Assembly (NCBI GenBank): GCA_023397045.1
Contig: JAEWUR010000411.1
Span: 1-5,429 of the forward strand
Length of the DNA: 5,429 bases
From: Planctomycetota bacterium
Lineage (GTDB): Bacteria > Planctomycetota > Planctomycetia > Pirellulales > Thermoguttaceae
Direction: 5' to 3'
This document shows, in pieces, positions 4,308 to 5,429 of this stretch; within the stretch, counting starts at the first letter, position 1; each line of letters starts with the position of its first letter. Both the position numbers and the translations under genes were made by a program. A model generated the notes under the pieces. The model saw nothing but the letters and a program-made list of their open reading frames with translations, ran no database searches and was not told the DNA's origin.

Positions 4308-5429
4308 TTAGCCAATCTTACACGGTTCGCCGCGGTAGCTCAAGTCGAGCAGATCCATCGGATGCATGACGCGGATCGGCAGTTTGCGTTGCCGCACCTC
4401 GCGCTGGATTTGCAGTAGACATCCGGCGTTGCTGGCCAAGACGATCTGTGCGCCGGTGCTAACAATATTCTCAATCTTCCTTGCCGCCAACCGGTCCGAC
4501 ATCTCGGCCTCGCGCAGATTGTACGTGCCGGCCGACCCGCAGCAGATGTTCGACTCGGGCAGTTCGCGAATTTCGAGCCCGGGGATCATCGCGAGCAGTC
4601 GTCGCGGCGGGGCCATGATGCCTTGCGCATGGCCCAAGTGGCAGGCGTCGTGATAGGTGGCCACCGCATCGATTCGGCCTTGCGGGGCGACGGCGCCGAG
4701 CGAATCGAGGAACTCGTTGATGTCCTTCACCTTGTTAGCGAACTTCTCGCGATGCGGTTGCAGACCGTCGCGCCAGTGCAGGCCGTATTCCTTCATCATC
4801 GCGCCGCAACCGCCGTGATTCACGACGATGGCGTCGTAGCGATCGAGTTCAAACGCCACGAGGTTGGCATCGGCCATGCGACGCGCGCCGCGGCTGTCGC
4901 CGGCATGGTAGTGGATCGCGCCGCAGCAACCTTGTTCCGGCGGAATGAATACGTCGCAGCCGTTATGCTGCAACACTCGCAACGTGGCCCAATGCGTCGG
5001 CCGGAACATCGCGTCGGCCACGCAACCGACGAAAAACGCCACCCGGGCGCGCTTGCGACCGATGGCCGGCAGAAATCGCGGCAGTCGCGGACCGGGTTTC
5101 ATCGGCGGCGGCAACAACGGGATCATGCGGCCAAGCCGACCGGGGATCAGTTTGAGCAATCCCATCCGTTCGGCCAGATCGAAAAGCCCTAGCTGCTGCG
5201 CCCAACGCACCGGCAGGAGCAGCTTGTGCAGCCGATCGGCGTAAGGAAACAGCCGGAACAAGATGATCTCGCGGAACCAATCGAACTTGACCTCGGGCCG
5301 GTCGTCGGCCTGCTCGACGGCGAGTCGGAACGGCTCGATCAGCCGTCCGTAATGCACGCCCGAGGGACAGGCCGTCTCGCACGATCGGCAATCCAGGCAC
5401 AACTCCAAGTGGCGGCGCATCCGATCGGT
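4308..5429 (-). CDS. glcF: Glycolate oxidase iron-sulfur subunit, 5' end cut by window edge
   Basis: Electron-transfer subunit of the GlcDEF glycolate oxidase, which converts glycolate to glyoxylate and passes electrons toward the respiratory chain. Visible are 373 C-terminal codons; residue numbers run from the Met codon at 5420. A 4Fe-4S ferredoxin motif CLDCRSCETACPSGV holds C8, C11, C14 and C18, matching the second cluster of GlcF. Two cysteine-rich CCG domains follow. The first has GC (133), CCGA (165-168) and NHGGCGAMMKEYG (201-213). The second has YHDACHLGHAQGI (256-268), CCGSAGTYN (293-301) and NAGC (331-334). The first ferredoxin motif and the true start lie off the right edge; E. 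coli GlcF is about 407 residues. The Met at 5420 is internal, since the frame continues upstream as T-D-R. Related CCG proteins (LutA, GlpC) are less likely because of the CCGSAGTYN and CETACPSGV blocks. Confidence 0.93.
   Translation of the reverse strand, partial: TDRMRRHLELCLDCRSCETACPSGVHYGRLIEPFRLAVEQADDRPEVKFDWFREIILFRLFPYADRLHKLLLPVRWAQQLGLFDLAERMGLLKLIPGRLGRMIPLLPPPMKPGPRLPRFLPAIGRKRARVAFFVGCVADAMFRPTHWATLRVLQHNGCDVFIPPEQGCCGAIHYHAGDSRGARRMADANLVAFELDRYDAIVVNHGGCGAMMKEYGLHWRDGLQPHREKFANKVKDINEFLDSLGAVAPQGRIDAVATYHDACHLGHAQGIMAPPRRLLAMIPGLEIRELPESNICCGSAGTYNLREAEMSDRLAARKIENIVSTGAQIVLASNAGCLLQIQREVRQRKLPIRVMHPMDLLDLSYRGEPCKIG

Noticed and set aside
4623..5192. 189-codon plus-strand frame opposite glcF
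   Set aside because: Antisense to conserved cysteine-rich CCG domains; no independent protein signal.

Overview
The window reads as a bacterial chromosomal segment of moderately high GC. The gene set (cmk, pcm, glcF, two toxin-antitoxin modules) and two intergenic hairpin-repeat types that I recall as common in planctomycete genomes suggest a planctomycete. That assignment is inference from memory of repeat style and gene content; the window has no rRNA or marker gene to prove it. Every gene I can support lies on the minus strand, so the text below follows transcription from high to low coordinates.

Region 1 (5429-3403): the C-terminal part of glcF, the Fe-S subunit of glycolate oxidase, enters from the right edge. 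A 227-bp gap follows, holding two inverted copies of a GTCCCCTCTCCC/GGGAGAGGGG hairpin repeat. Next comes a HAD-superfamily phosphatase of the phosphoglucomutase-like type.

Region 2 (3402-2886): a tRNA-Val(UAC) gene with its own promoter and a strong intrinsic terminator. Below it is a structured, apparently non-coding stretch with two inverted-repeat units, then the promoter of the next operon with a palindrome sitting between the -35 and -10 boxes.

Region 3 (2885-1302): a toxin-first HigB-HigA module (TAATG overlap), then pcm, protein-L-isoaspartate methyltransferase. The longest pcm reading overlaps the higA stop as TGATG, but an extended -10 promoter and a GTG start further inside favour a shorter protein. 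Abutting the end of pcm is the wreck of an alpha/beta-hydrolase gene, of which only about 45 C-terminal codons remain.

Region 4 (1288-1): a well-formed sigma70-type promoter drives a VapB-like antitoxin and a PIN-domain VapC-like toxin. The stop of vapC overlaps the start of cmk (cytidylate kinase) as ATGA. The last codons of cmk lie beyond the left edge.

The segment therefore mixes housekeeping genes (nucleotide metabolism, protein repair, glycolate oxidation, a tRNA) with two toxin-antitoxin modules placed directly in front of housekeeping genes. I see no phage, transposase, CRISPR or evident new multi-gene defence system. The points most worth a second look are the junctions between the toxin-antitoxin modules and cmk or pcm, the operator in the higBA promoter, the hydrolase remnant and the structured intergenic repeats.
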